Shown: positions 27,213 through 35,152 of the stretch, in pieces
Position numbering within the stretch: position 1 is the first letter of the stretch
Layout of the letters: every line of letters begins with the position of its first letter
Assembly: GCA_016710935.1 (NCBI GenBank)
Contig: JADJTY010000012.1
Location: forward strand, 682,001-746,000
DNA length: 64,000 nucleotides
Direction: 5' to 3'
Source of the DNA: Chitinophagaceae bacterium
Lineage (GTDB): Bacteria > Bacteroidota > Bacteroidia > Chitinophagales > Chitinophagaceae
Notes under the pieces: generated by a model
What the model saw: the letters and a program-made list of their open reading frames with translations, nothing else
Databases searched by the model: none
Told to the model about the DNA's origin: nothing
Program-made: the position numbers and the translations under genes

Positions 27213-28097
27213 TTGGCTACAAATACTTCAGACAGGAAACAGTTTTTTAAGCGCCTACGCAATAAGGAAGCGGAAGAGCCGGAAGAGATGTCTTTTATGG
27301 GGCACCTGGAGGCATTACGTTGGCACCTGATGCGTTCGGTAATTGTCTGGCTGGCTGCGGCTATTGTCATTTTTATATTCAGAGACTGGGTGTATGATCA
27401 TATTATACTTGCCCCCTCCAGCGAACATTTTATTACCTATGATACTTTATGCAGATTTGGGCAATGGTTAGGTATTGGCGACAGCCTCTGTATGCCACCG
27501 GTTAAGATCAGGTTTTTAGTTACCCAGGTTAACGGCACATTCACTTCGGCTTTAAGTATTGCCATGATCGGGGCAATTATCATTGCCTTTCCTTATATAT
27601 TTTGGGAATTGTGGCGCTTTATTACCCCGGCACTTTCTGCCAAAGAGAAAAAATATGCCCGTGGAAGTATTTTCTGGGTATCGTTGTGTTTCTTTTTGGG
27701 TGCTGCTTTCGGGTATTATTTATTAGCGCCTTTTACATTTAATTTTTTAGCCTCATTTACATTGGGCACATCAGGTGCCATTGAATACCAGCCCAGCATC
27801 AATGATTATATTGACAGTCTTTCCAACTTGATTTTAGGATGCGGTATTGCATTTGAATTACCCATACTGGCTGTTGTGCTGGCAAAGATCGGGTTTATCA
27901 ATGCCAGGCTTTTAAAAAAATACTCCAAATATGCCTTCGTGGTTATCCTGTTGGTTGCAGCCATTATAACCCCATCACCCGATATTACCAGCCAGATCAT
28001 TGTGGCCTTGCCCTTATTATTATTGTATTGGATAAGCATACAACTTGTAGCCCGTGTTGACAGGAAAAAGGCTAAGGAAGAAAAAGAGTGGAGTTGA
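27213..28097 (+). CDS. tatC: Sec-independent protein translocase TatC
   Basis: Inner-membrane receptor of the twin-arginine system, which exports folded proteins with RR signal peptides. Family motifs: MSFMGHLEALRWHLMRS at the N-terminal cytosolic face, six TM segments, FPYIFWELWRFITPALSAKEK after TM2-3, GCGIAFELPI and ITPSPDITSQ toward the end. I used the TTG in front of ATNTSDRKQF, because the longer frame begins with GTG upstream of a promoter motif and its first residues are not TatC-like. The product has 294 residues, of usual size. TatA is not in the window. Confidence 0.93.
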   Translation: MATNTSDRKQFFKRLRNKEAEEPEEMSFMGHLEALRWHLMRSVIVWLAAAIVIFIFRDWVYDHIILAPSSEHFITYDTLCRFGQWLGIGDSLCMPPVKIRFLVTQVNGTFTSALSIAMIGAIIIAFPYIFWELWRFITPALSAKEKKYARGSIFWVSLCFFLGAAFGYYLLAPFTFNFLASFTLGTSGAIEYQPSINDYIDSLSNLILGCGIAFELPILAVVLAKIGFINARLLKKYSKYAFVVILLVAAIITPSPDITSQIIVALPLLLLYWISIQLVARVDRKKAKEEKEWS

Positions 28098-28122
28098 TCT
28101 AATGGTTTTTGTAAAGCGCAGC

Positions 28123-28983
28123 TTATTTTTTCCTTGCTACTACATGTAAATAATCCAGTTTTGCAAACATGAATCCAAGACCGGTTAAAGACCATAACAG
28201 ATTATATTTAAAAAACACAGAGAAGGGGCGATTCCAAAACCATTTTCGGAATGGGATTGTTACTTCTTTATTCAATTGCTCTATATGCAAAATTTCTAAT
28301 CCGCATTTTTGTAGATGTTTCACATAATCTTCATAATCATATACATTTTGGGCTGGAACGTAAAGTGCTTTCATTATACTTTTAACAAACAGTTTTTGAA
28401 ACGGGTTTTTGGGTTTGCATATAATCAGATCGGCCAACGATAAAACTCCTCCATGCTTTAATACCCTTACAACTTCTTTTAAAAATGTTTCCCTGGTATC
28501 AAAATGAAAAGCAGCTTCAATGCTTATAATTCTATCTATACTGGCGTCATCAAACGGCATATCGGTTGCCGATCCTAGTATTATTTCTGCTTTTGATGAT
28601 AACCCTTCCTGTTTTAAAAAATGATTTCCCCAATTTGTTTGAAAAGGGGAAATATTCAAACCCGCCATATTTTTTATATTGTATTTATCGAGGCAGTATT
28701 TTATGTTGGTGGCAAAGCCACAGCCGATATCCACCACTTTTTCATCTTTTTCAGAAAACATTGCAGCTTCACTTACCAGTTTAAACATCGCCTGATTTGC
28801 AATATGTATTTTCTCCGGGTCAATTTGAGATATATCTTTCCAATACCCCATATTTACAGATGGGATATGTGTTTTGCTGTCTTTGGCAACTCCGGTATCT
28901 CCTAAAATATCATCGTACACCAATGCAGTTGTATTACCGTTTGAACGTAAAAAATGAATTGCCTTTGAAAGGGAGTTAAACAT
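28123..28983 (-). CDS. Class I SAM-dependent methyltransferase
   Basis: Soluble methyltransferase of 286 residues. Motif I is VVDIGCGFATN; further signs are NMGYWKDISQ before the core, NISPFQ in the motif II region, SIEAAFHF at motif IV, and VLKHGGVLSLADL. The NMGYW...ISP/FQ layout recalls the family of small-molecule and sterol/tocopherol-type C- or O-methyltransferases (RebM-like), so a lipid or natural-product substrate is more likely than RNA or protein. There is no biosynthetic cluster around it. It is divergent from rpiB. Confidence 0.8.
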   Translation of the reverse strand: MFNSLSKAIHFLRSNGNTTALVYDDILGDTGVAKDSKTHIPSVNMGYWKDISQIDPEKIHIANQAMFKLVSEAAMFSEKDEKVVDIGCGFATNIKYCLDKYNIKNMAGLNISPFQTNWGNHFLKQEGLSSKAEIILGSATDMPFDDASIDRIISIEAAFHFDTRETFLKEVVRVLKHGGVLSLADLIICKPKNPFQKLFVKSIMKALYVPAQNVYDYEDYVKHLQKCGLEILHIEQLNKEVTIPFRKWFWNRPFSVFFKYNLLWSLTGLGFMFAKLDYLHVVARKK

Positions 28984-29210
28984 GTATATTAAAAAAGATT
29001 GATGATTTATTCTGAATTTGCAACAACAACAGATTATTTATTTGCAGCAGCATAACGCTAAAACTAATGAATACTGAGTACATTAATGTAATATTTACAA
29101 AAATTGTTTTGATTCATTCTGGCCAGGTTATTGAAATTTTTATAAGATTATTAATAAGACTTAATTTCGCATAGCTATTTACGATTGATTAATTTTTTAA
29201 TAATTACGCC

Positions 29211-29660
29211 ATGTCACCATTTGATTTAAAGAAACCCATTGCCATAGGCTGCGATCATGCAGGATTTGATTGCAAAGAAGACCTGATCTCTTTCCTGGAA
29301 GGAGAAGGCGTTCAATTCAACGACTATGGCACTTACAATAAAGATTCGGTTGATTATCCTGATTTTGCCCACCCGGTGGCACTGGCTGTTGAAAAAGGCG
29401 AAGCAGCTTTTGGTATCTTACTTTGCGGCAGCGCCAACGGGGTTGCCATTACCGCCAATAAACATGCCGGCGTTAGGGCTGCTATCTGCTGGGGCGAAGA
29501 ACTGGCAGAACTGGCCCGCAAACACAATGATGCCAACATCATCTGCATTCCTGCCAGGTTTGTACGCGATGGTGATGCCGAAAAAATGCTGGATATTTTT
29601 ATGAACACCCCTTTTGAAGGAGGCCGTCATCAAAACCGGGTATCAAAAATTTCCTGTTAA
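29211..29660 (+). CDS. rpiB: Ribose 5-phosphate isomerase B
   Basis: Interconverts ribose 5-phosphate and ribulose 5-phosphate in the pentose phosphate pathway. Motifs: IAIGCDHAGFDCKEDL at the N-terminus, DYGT and DYPDFA, the catalytic Cys72 in LLCGSANGVAI, and the phosphate-binding NKHAGVRAAICW. Length 149 residues is typical of the RpiB/LacAB family. The allose-6-phosphate or galactose-6-phosphate isomerases are relatives, but no matching sugar operon is present. Confidence 0.93.
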   Translation: MSPFDLKKPIAIGCDHAGFDCKEDLISFLEGEGVQFNDYGTYNKDSVDYPDFAHPVALAVEKGEAAFGILLCGSANGVAITANKHAGVRAAICWGEELAELARKHNDANIICIPARFVRDGDAEKMLDIFMNTPFEGGRHQNRVSKISC

Positions 29661-29774
29661 ACTTCTGCATTTTTTTCACCGTTTATCAAAAATAAAAGCA
29701 AGGCTTTACTGTTTTGATTATTTTTCCTGTCCGAACGGAATTCATCCGGGCGGGCCGTTCACTAAAATTAAAAA

Positions 29775-31358
29775 ATGAAAAAAATATTGTTCTTTACCTG
29801 CTTTGTTGCAGCTATTAATTTTTCCTTTGCGCAAACAGATGCTTCTGCAAAATATGGCGCATTAATTACGGGCAACGGCCTCAACAAACACCTGAGCATT
29901 ATTGCCGGTGCCGAAATGGAAGGCCGGGAGACCGGTACCGAAGGCCAGCGCAAGGCAGCAGCATATATTGAAGCACAGTTTAAAGCCATTGGCCTGCAAC
30001 CGGTAGCCGCGTTAAAAGGTTATCAGCAGTTTTATCCTTTGTACCAGGATAGTTTACAAACAGCCCAACTTACTGTTGACGGTAAAACAGCTGAATATGG
30101 TAAAGATTTTGTTATTCAGCTAAACAGCAACGAAACCGGAAAATTTAAAGGAACCAAAGTTGTTTTTGCCGGGTATGGTATTGATGATGCAAAATATAAT
30201 GACTACGAAGGCCTTGATGTAAAAGGAAAAATTGTGGTGATCTTTTTGGGCGAGCCCAAAAAAGACGGAAAATATTTTTTAAGCACAACCAGCCGCTCCA
30301 GTGCCTGGACATTCCCCGGGATACCCAAAAAACTGGAAGCCGCTGCAGCCAAAGGAGCAAGAGGTGTACTGGTAATTAACCCGAGCCAGGAAACCTTTAA
30401 TGAGCGTGCTGTAGCAAACGGAAAAAAAACCGGTGTATATTATCCCAGGGGAAATGCAAAGGGTAAATCATTAAATTTTGCACAACTATCTCATGCATTT
30501 GCAAAAACAATTGTGGGCAACAATTTTGATACGCTGCTTAAAATTGCAAAGACAAACGGAACAATAGCAAACGAATGGAAAGCAGCAAGCAAAACTAAAA
30601 TTGCTTACCAATTTGAAAAATACCGCAACACGATTAATGCCAGCAACGTGGTTGGCATTATTGAAGGAACCGATAAAAAAGATGAGTATGTTTTTGTTAC
30701 CGCTCATTACGATCACATAGGTATTTCCAATGGAAAAATTAATTATGGAGCCGATGATGATGGCAGCGGAACCGTGGCTGTAATACAAATGGCAGAAGCT
30801 TTTCAAAAAGCAGCCAATGAAGGCTACAAACCAAGGAGAACCATGGTTTTTATGACCGTAAGCGGAGAAGAGAAAGGGCTTTGGGGAAGTGAATATTACA
30901 GCGACAACCCTTTCTTTCCATTGGATAAAACCACCGTTGATCTGAATATTGACATGATTGGCCGTGTAGATACAGAACGTACCTCAGCCGATACCCTTAA
31001 TTATGTGTATGTAATTGGCCACGATAAAATAAGCAGCGACCTGCCCGTTATTAACGAAGGCGCCAACAACAAATACACCAACCTGGTACTGGATTATAAA
31101 TTTGATGACCCTAATGACAAGAACCAGATATTTTTCCGCAGCGACCATTATAATTTTGCCAAAAAAGGTGTGCCCATTTTATTTTTCTATGATGGTATGC
31201 TTAAAGCCGATTATCACAAACCAACTGATACCGTTGATAAGATAAACTTTGCCCTGCTTGAAAAAAGAGCCCGTATGATCTTTCATACAGCCTGGGAAAT
31301 AGCAAACAGAGATGCGATGTTGAAAAGAGATACGCCGTTGAATATGGGGACGAGGTAA
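29775..31358 (+). CDS. Secreted M28 family zinc peptidase with PA domain
   Basis: Exported metallo-aminopeptidase or carboxypeptidase-like enzyme of 527 residues. Signal peptide MKKILFFTCFVAAINFSFAQ; then the M28 fold interrupted by a PA domain (about residues 90-230, YGIDDAKYNDYEGLDVKGK). Zinc-site residues are visible: the His in VTAHYDHIG, Asp in GADDDGSGT, Glu-Glu in SGEEKGLWG, Asp in NIDMIGR, and His in RSDHYNFAKKGVP. It follows rpiB but has its own spacing. The gene ends at the border of an inverted repeat that brackets a terminator. Likely use: breakdown of peptides in the periplasm or outside. Confidence 0.9.
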   Translation: MKKILFFTCFVAAINFSFAQTDASAKYGALITGNGLNKHLSIIAGAEMEGRETGTEGQRKAAAYIEAQFKAIGLQPVAALKGYQQFYPLYQDSLQTAQLTVDGKTAEYGKDFVIQLNSNETGKFKGTKVVFAGYGIDDAKYNDYEGLDVKGKIVVIFLGEPKKDGKYFLSTTSRSSAWTFPGIPKKLEAAAAKGARGVLVINPSQETFNERAVANGKKTGVYYPRGNAKGKSLNFAQLSHAFAKTIVGNNFDTLLKIAKTNGTIANEWKAASKTKIAYQFEKYRNTINASNVVGIIEGTDKKDEYVFVTAHYDHIGISNGKINYGADDDGSGTVAVIQMAEAFQKAANEGYKPRRTMVFMTVSGEEKGLWGSEYYSDNPFFPLDKTTVDLNIDMIGRVDTERTSADTLNYVYVIGHDKISSDLPVINEGANNKYTNLVLDYKFDDPNDKNQIFFRSDHYNFAKKGVPILFFYDGMLKADYHKPTDTVDKINFALLEKRARMIFHTAWEIANRDAMLKRDTPLNMGTR

Positions 31359-31510
31359 AAACCCCTCCGCCCCCTAAAGGGGGAACCCGGACTCTTCTAT
31401 ATTATATTATAAAGCCTTCTGAAAAGCAGAAGGCTTTATTTTTTTGCGATAAGAAAAACTGCTTGCGGTATTATAATCTAGGTTCCCCCTTCAGGGGGCG
31501 GAGGGGGTTC
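31358..31510. repeat. Inverted repeat enclosing a terminator
   Basis: A left arm (31362-31388) and a right arm (31481-31508) of about 26 bp are inverted copies with one internal mismatch, built around CCCCTCCGCCCCCT and AGGGGGAACC. Each arm is itself a small palindrome (CCCCCTAAAGGGGG type). The arms touch the 3' ends of the two converging genes and enclose about 90 bp with a classic terminator. Confidence 0.75.
31411..31445 (+). terminator. Rho-independent terminator between converging genes
   Basis: Perfect 11-bp stem AAAGCCTTCTG / CAGAAGGCTTT with a 5-nt loop and ATTTTTTT on the plus strand. It ends the M28 peptidase transcript. On the minus strand the stem begins with AAAG preceded by A residues, so it may also serve the opposite gene. 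Confidence 0.85.
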
Positions 31511-32485
31511 TTACCACCCCAAAATCCACGCAAATATCAGCGGTGCTACGATCGTAGCATCACTCTCTACAATAAATTTAGGTGTTGTAATATCTAATTT
31601 ACCCCAGGTAATTTTTTCGTTAGGCACAGCACCGGAATAAGAACCGTACGAAGTTGTTGAATCACTTATCTGGCAGAAATAACTCCAGAAAGGAACGTCA
31701 TGCCATTCCAGGTCCTGGTACATCATGGGCACTACGCAAATCGGAAAATCGCCGGCAATACCACCACCGATCTGGAAGAAACCAACACCTTTGCCTGCAG
31801 AATTATTGCGGTACCAATCGGCCAGCCAAACCATGTATTCAATACCACTCTTCATCGTGGTAGCTTTCATTTCATTTTTAATAATATACGATGCAAAAAT
31901 ATTTCCCATGGTACTATCTTCCCAACCCGGAACAACGATAGGAATATTTTTTTGCGCTGCAGCCAGCATCCAGCTGTTCTTTGGGTCAATTTCGTAATAC
32001 TGTTCCAGCACGCCACTCAGCAACATTTTGTACATGTACTCATGCGGAAAATAACGTTCTCCTTTATCATCTGCGTCTTTCCAAATTTTATGAATATGCT
32101 GTTGCAACCTGCGAAAAGCTTCTTCTTCCGGTATGCAGGTATCGGTAACCCGGTTATAATGGTTCTCTAAAAGGTCCCATTCTTCCTGCGGACTCAAATC
32201 CCTGTAATTAGGTACTCTTTTGTAATGACTATGCGCCACCAGGTTCATGATATCTTCTTCCAGGTTGGCACCGGTGCAACTGATGATGCTCACTTTGTCC
32301 TGGCGAATCATTTCGGCAAGGCTCAAACCTAACTCTGCGGTACTCATGGCACCTGCCAGGGTTATCATCATTTTACCACCTTCATCCAGGTGAGTTACAT
32401 ATCCTTTGGCTGCATCCATTAAAGCCGCAGCATTAAAATGGCGGTAATGATGCTCTATAAAATTTGAAACCGGTCCTTTGCTCAT
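31511..32485 (-). CDS. Deoxyhypusine synthase-like protein
   Basis: A 324-residue cytosolic protein of the deoxyhypusine synthase fold. The active-site lysine region of the family (SWGK in eukaryotic DHS) is kept as TWGKL with K296, and the NAD-binding patterns AGAMSTAELG, SCTGANLEED and GGGIAGDFP are clear. Eukaryotic and archaeal enzymes transfer aminobutyl from spermidine to eIF5A, but bacteria lack that protein. Bacterial members and plant homospermidine synthase use small amines instead, so a polyamine-synthesis role is the best inference. No other polyamine genes are in the window. It is convergent with one M28 peptidase gene and divergent from another. Confidence 0.88.
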   Translation of the reverse strand: MSKGPVSNFIEHHYRHFNAAALMDAAKGYVTHLDEGGKMMITLAGAMSTAELGLSLAEMIRQDKVSIISCTGANLEEDIMNLVAHSHYKRVPNYRDLSPQEEWDLLENHYNRVTDTCIPEEEAFRRLQQHIHKIWKDADDKGERYFPHEYMYKMLLSGVLEQYYEIDPKNSWMLAAAQKNIPIVVPGWEDSTMGNIFASYIIKNEMKATTMKSGIEYMVWLADWYRNNSAGKGVGFFQIGGGIAGDFPICVVPMMYQDLEWHDVPFWSYFCQISDSTTSYGSYSGAVPNEKITWGKLDITTPKFIVESDATIVAPLIFAWILGW

Positions 32486-32581
32486 AGTATCTTTTTTATC
32501 GTTTACGAATTAATTACTGTGGCTGCAAAAGTAATTTTTTTTGTGCAGCTAAGCGTTGATATTACTTTAAACTTCTGCAAA

Positions 32582-32612
32582 CGGTGAGTCACCCCAAAAG
32601 GGTGGCTCACCG
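32582..32612. repeat. Hairpin palindrome in divergent intergenic region
   Basis: CGGTGAGTCACCC and GGGTGGCTCACCG form a 13-bp stem with one mismatch and a 5-nt CAAAA loop, between the DHS-like and M28 peptidase starts. It could be an operator, an mRNA leader hairpin or a dispersed repeat. Confidence 0.55.
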
Positions 32613-32655
32613 CCACAACAGCTTTCTTTGTATATTTAATTTCAAACCTGATCTA

Positions 32656-34002
32656 ATGAAAAAGCTATTACTTATTTTTCTCTTGTCTTCTTATAATTTT
32701 TTATCGGCTCAAACCACCATACAACGTGATGCCGAAATTGAAAAGATGGTAAAAGAGATATCTGCCGATTCTTTACAATCTTACATAAAAAGCATGGTGG
32801 CTTTTGGCACCCGCAATACGCTTAGTACACAAACCAATCCCAAACGGGGTATTGGTGCTGCCCGTAACTGGGTGCTGGGTAAATTCAATGAGTTTGCAAA
32901 ACAATCCAACGGGCGCTTATCAGCATTTATTGATACCACCACTTTACAACCAGATAAAAGAAGAATTGATACGGTAACCCTTTTAGGGAATGTAGTTGCA
33001 ACACTTAAAGGTACCAACCCCAACGATAACCGCATCTTCATCATCAGCGGGCATTTGGATAATATGCGTAGCAGCCCGACAGAACGCCTGGGCGATGCAC
33101 CCGGTGCCAACGACGATGCCAGCGGCTGTGCTGCTGTTATTGAATGTGCCAGGATCATGAGCAAAAATAATTTTCCAGCTACGATCATTTTTGTAACAGT
33201 TAGTGGCGAAGAACAGGGACTACTGGGCTCGGCCTTTATGAGTGAAAAAGCAAAAAAAGAGAGTTGGAATATTGTTGCGGTGCTGAACAATGATATTATG
33301 GGCAGCAACAACAGCAATGAAACCAATATCATCAACAACACCAAGGTTCGTGTTTTCAGCGAAGGCATACCGGCTTACGAGACAGAAAAAGTTGCAGCAA
33401 ACATCCGCAATCTTGGTATGGAGAACGACGGCAAAAGCCGCCAGCTTGCACGTTATGTAAAAGAAATTGGCGAACGCTATGTAGATAATATGGAAGTGGT
33501 TTTAATTTACCGAAACGATCGTTTTTTACGCGGTGGCGATCATACACCCTACGTGCAGCGTGGCTTTGCAGCAGTACGTATTACCGAGATGAACGAGAAT
33601 TACACCCGGCAGCACCAGGATGTACGCATTGAAAATGGTATTCAATATGGCGACCTGGAAGCATATATTGATTACGAATACCTGCGTAAAAACACTGGCG
33701 TTAACCTGGCCAACCTGGCTAATTTATCTAAAGCGCCGGGCATGCCTGACTCGGTAAAAATGGAAGTAAGAAGATTAACCAACTCCACTTTATTATATTG
33801 GCAAACACCAAAAACCGGAAAAGTAAAAGGTTATTATGTGTTGGTAAGGGAAACCACCAGCGCTTTCTGGCAACGAAAAATATTTACTACAGAAACGGAG
33901 CTGCGTTTGCCTTATTCAAAAGACAATTACTTTTTTGCAGTTCAATCTGTAAATGAAACCGGTAATGAGAGTTTACCGGTGGTGCCTTTGCCGGGGCGGT
34001 AA
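32656..34002 (+). CDS. Secreted M28 family zinc peptidase with FnIII-like tail
   Basis: Exported metallopeptidase of 448 residues. I placed the start at the ATG before KKLLLIFLLSSYNFLSAQ, a good signal peptide; the longer frame runs through the upstream hairpin region. M28 zinc residues are visible: His in IISGHLDNM, Asp in GANDDASG, Glu-Glu in VSGEEQGLLG, Asp in NNDIMGS, and His in GGDHTPYVQRG. Residues from about 365 on (SVKMEVRRLTNSTLLYWQTP...YYVLVRE) look like a fibronectin-III type module. Together with the other M28 gene 1.3 kb upstream it suggests duplicated peptidase capacity, but they are different subtypes (no PA domain here). Confidence 0.88.
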   Translation: MKKLLLIFLLSSYNFLSAQTTIQRDAEIEKMVKEISADSLQSYIKSMVAFGTRNTLSTQTNPKRGIGAARNWVLGKFNEFAKQSNGRLSAFIDTTTLQPDKRRIDTVTLLGNVVATLKGTNPNDNRIFIISGHLDNMRSSPTERLGDAPGANDDASGCAAVIECARIMSKNNFPATIIFVTVSGEEQGLLGSAFMSEKAKKESWNIVAVLNNDIMGSNNSNETNIINNTKVRVFSEGIPAYETEKVAANIRNLGMENDGKSRQLARYVKEIGERYVDNMEVVLIYRNDRFLRGGDHTPYVQRGFAAVRITEMNENYTRQHQDVRIENGIQYGDLEAYIDYEYLRKNTGVNLANLANLSKAPGMPDSVKMEVRRLTNSTLLYWQTPKTGKVKGYYVLVRETTSAFWQRKIFTTETELRLPYSKDNYFFAVQSVNETGNESLPVVPLPGR

Positions 34003-34025
34003 CTTCAGATATTAATAACAGAAAT

Positions 34026-34061
34026 CCTGCAATGTTTTCGTATCAGCAAAAACATTGCAGG
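34026..34061. terminator. Perfect stem-loop between converging genes
   Basis: CCTGCAATGTTTT and AAAACATTGCAGG make a perfect 13-bp stem with a 10-nt loop. There is no long T tract after it on either strand, but the placement between two converging genes favours a bidirectional terminator. Confidence 0.55.
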
Positions 34062-34089
34062 TAATAATATAGGCGGCATGTTCAATACC

Positions 34090-34932
34090 TTAAAGCGCTT
34101 TTTGCTTTTTACTTAAAAGCGCCAAACCAGTCCAGTACGATAAAACAAAAGGCCCTGCCGGAATAAAGAACAACATCAGTATCTGTAGCTTTGCAAAAGA
34201 AGCATAACCTAAAACCGCAACAGCAATTCCTGTAAAGCAACCTATGGCGCAAAACACAGTCAGCACAATTAATACCCATTTTTTAAGAACACCGGATTTA
34301 AACAGCATGAATGCGAGCCAAAGAATAACGGAGTACTGCAATACCCGGCCAAGCCCGCCAAGCTTCAGCGCAGATTCAGGTGTATAGTTTACCATAAAAT
34401 CTGCGGCGTTTTTTCCCTGGTTTATCCATTGCTGCAGGTGGGCACCTAAAAAGAAATGATGCGGAAACTCCCAAAGCCATTCAGCAAAAGCAGGAATAAA
34501 AAGCAGTACGATCCATCTATGCCATTGAGCTGTAGTACTCCAGCTGTTTCTGATGATTATAAAAAATGCAACAGCAAAAAGCAGGGCATTCAAAAAAAGC
34601 AATGTATACCGGTAATGCTCCCGTTCGGGGTGTTGAAGCATAGTGGGTGTAAAATCGGGTTGAGCAAGCAAACCAACTACAGAAGTCATTGAAATTCCTA
34701 TTAAAAAAAGTAAGGCACCTGCTAACAATAAAGGCTTTGCCAATGCTTTATTGGTTACATAATAGGCTGATATGGCAGAAACAAGGCCGCAGGCAATGCT
34801 TAGTAAAATATACAAACCCAAACCGTTTTCATCAAAGTAAGGAGAAAATTTTTTCAATATATCCCCAGAGCCGATGAACGGAAGAGGCAATAAAAAGATG
34901 ATAACTATTACATGCAGGATCTTTTTTATCAT
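34090..34932 (-). CDS. Polytopic membrane protein of unknown function
   Basis: A 280-residue inner-membrane protein with about eight hydrophobic segments, for example ILHVIVIIFLLPLPFIG, PLLLAGALLFLIGISM, TLLFLNALLFAVAFFIII, WIVLLFIPAFAEWLWEF and VLIVLTVFCAIGCFTGIA. A HHFF and several Trp residues lie between TM5 and TM6 (EFPHHFFLGAHLQQW). I do not recognise the family. It is a lone gene, divergent from the sensor kinase gene, which might be its regulator, but nothing in the sequence shows that. Confidence 0.75.
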   Translation of the reverse strand: MIKKILHVIVIIFLLPLPFIGSGDILKKFSPYFDENGLGLYILLSIACGLVSAISAYYVTNKALAKPLLLAGALLFLIGISMTSVVGLLAQPDFTPTMLQHPEREHYRYTLLFLNALLFAVAFFIIIRNSWSTTAQWHRWIVLLFIPAFAEWLWEFPHHFFLGAHLQQWINQGKNAADFMVNYTPESALKLGGLGRVLQYSVILWLAFMLFKSGVLKKWVLIVLTVFCAIGCFTGIAVAVLGYASFAKLQILMLFFIPAGPFVLSYWTGLALLSKKQKAL

Positions 34933-35152
34933 AACTATTGTTTTAACTGATGTTATTTAGTTGGGTTTAAAATTATTGATGAAACTAATACAACAGCAAT
35001 GGCAGCAAAAACCAATTGTGGTAACAGGAAGCTTTTGTGCGTGAACTGCAGGATTTGGTATGTAAAGCACCGCATATACCATTCCCTCAAAAAAATGTTC
35101 ATTCACCAATAACATGTGGTAAATGAACCTGCATTGTTTAATTTTAGTCTCT

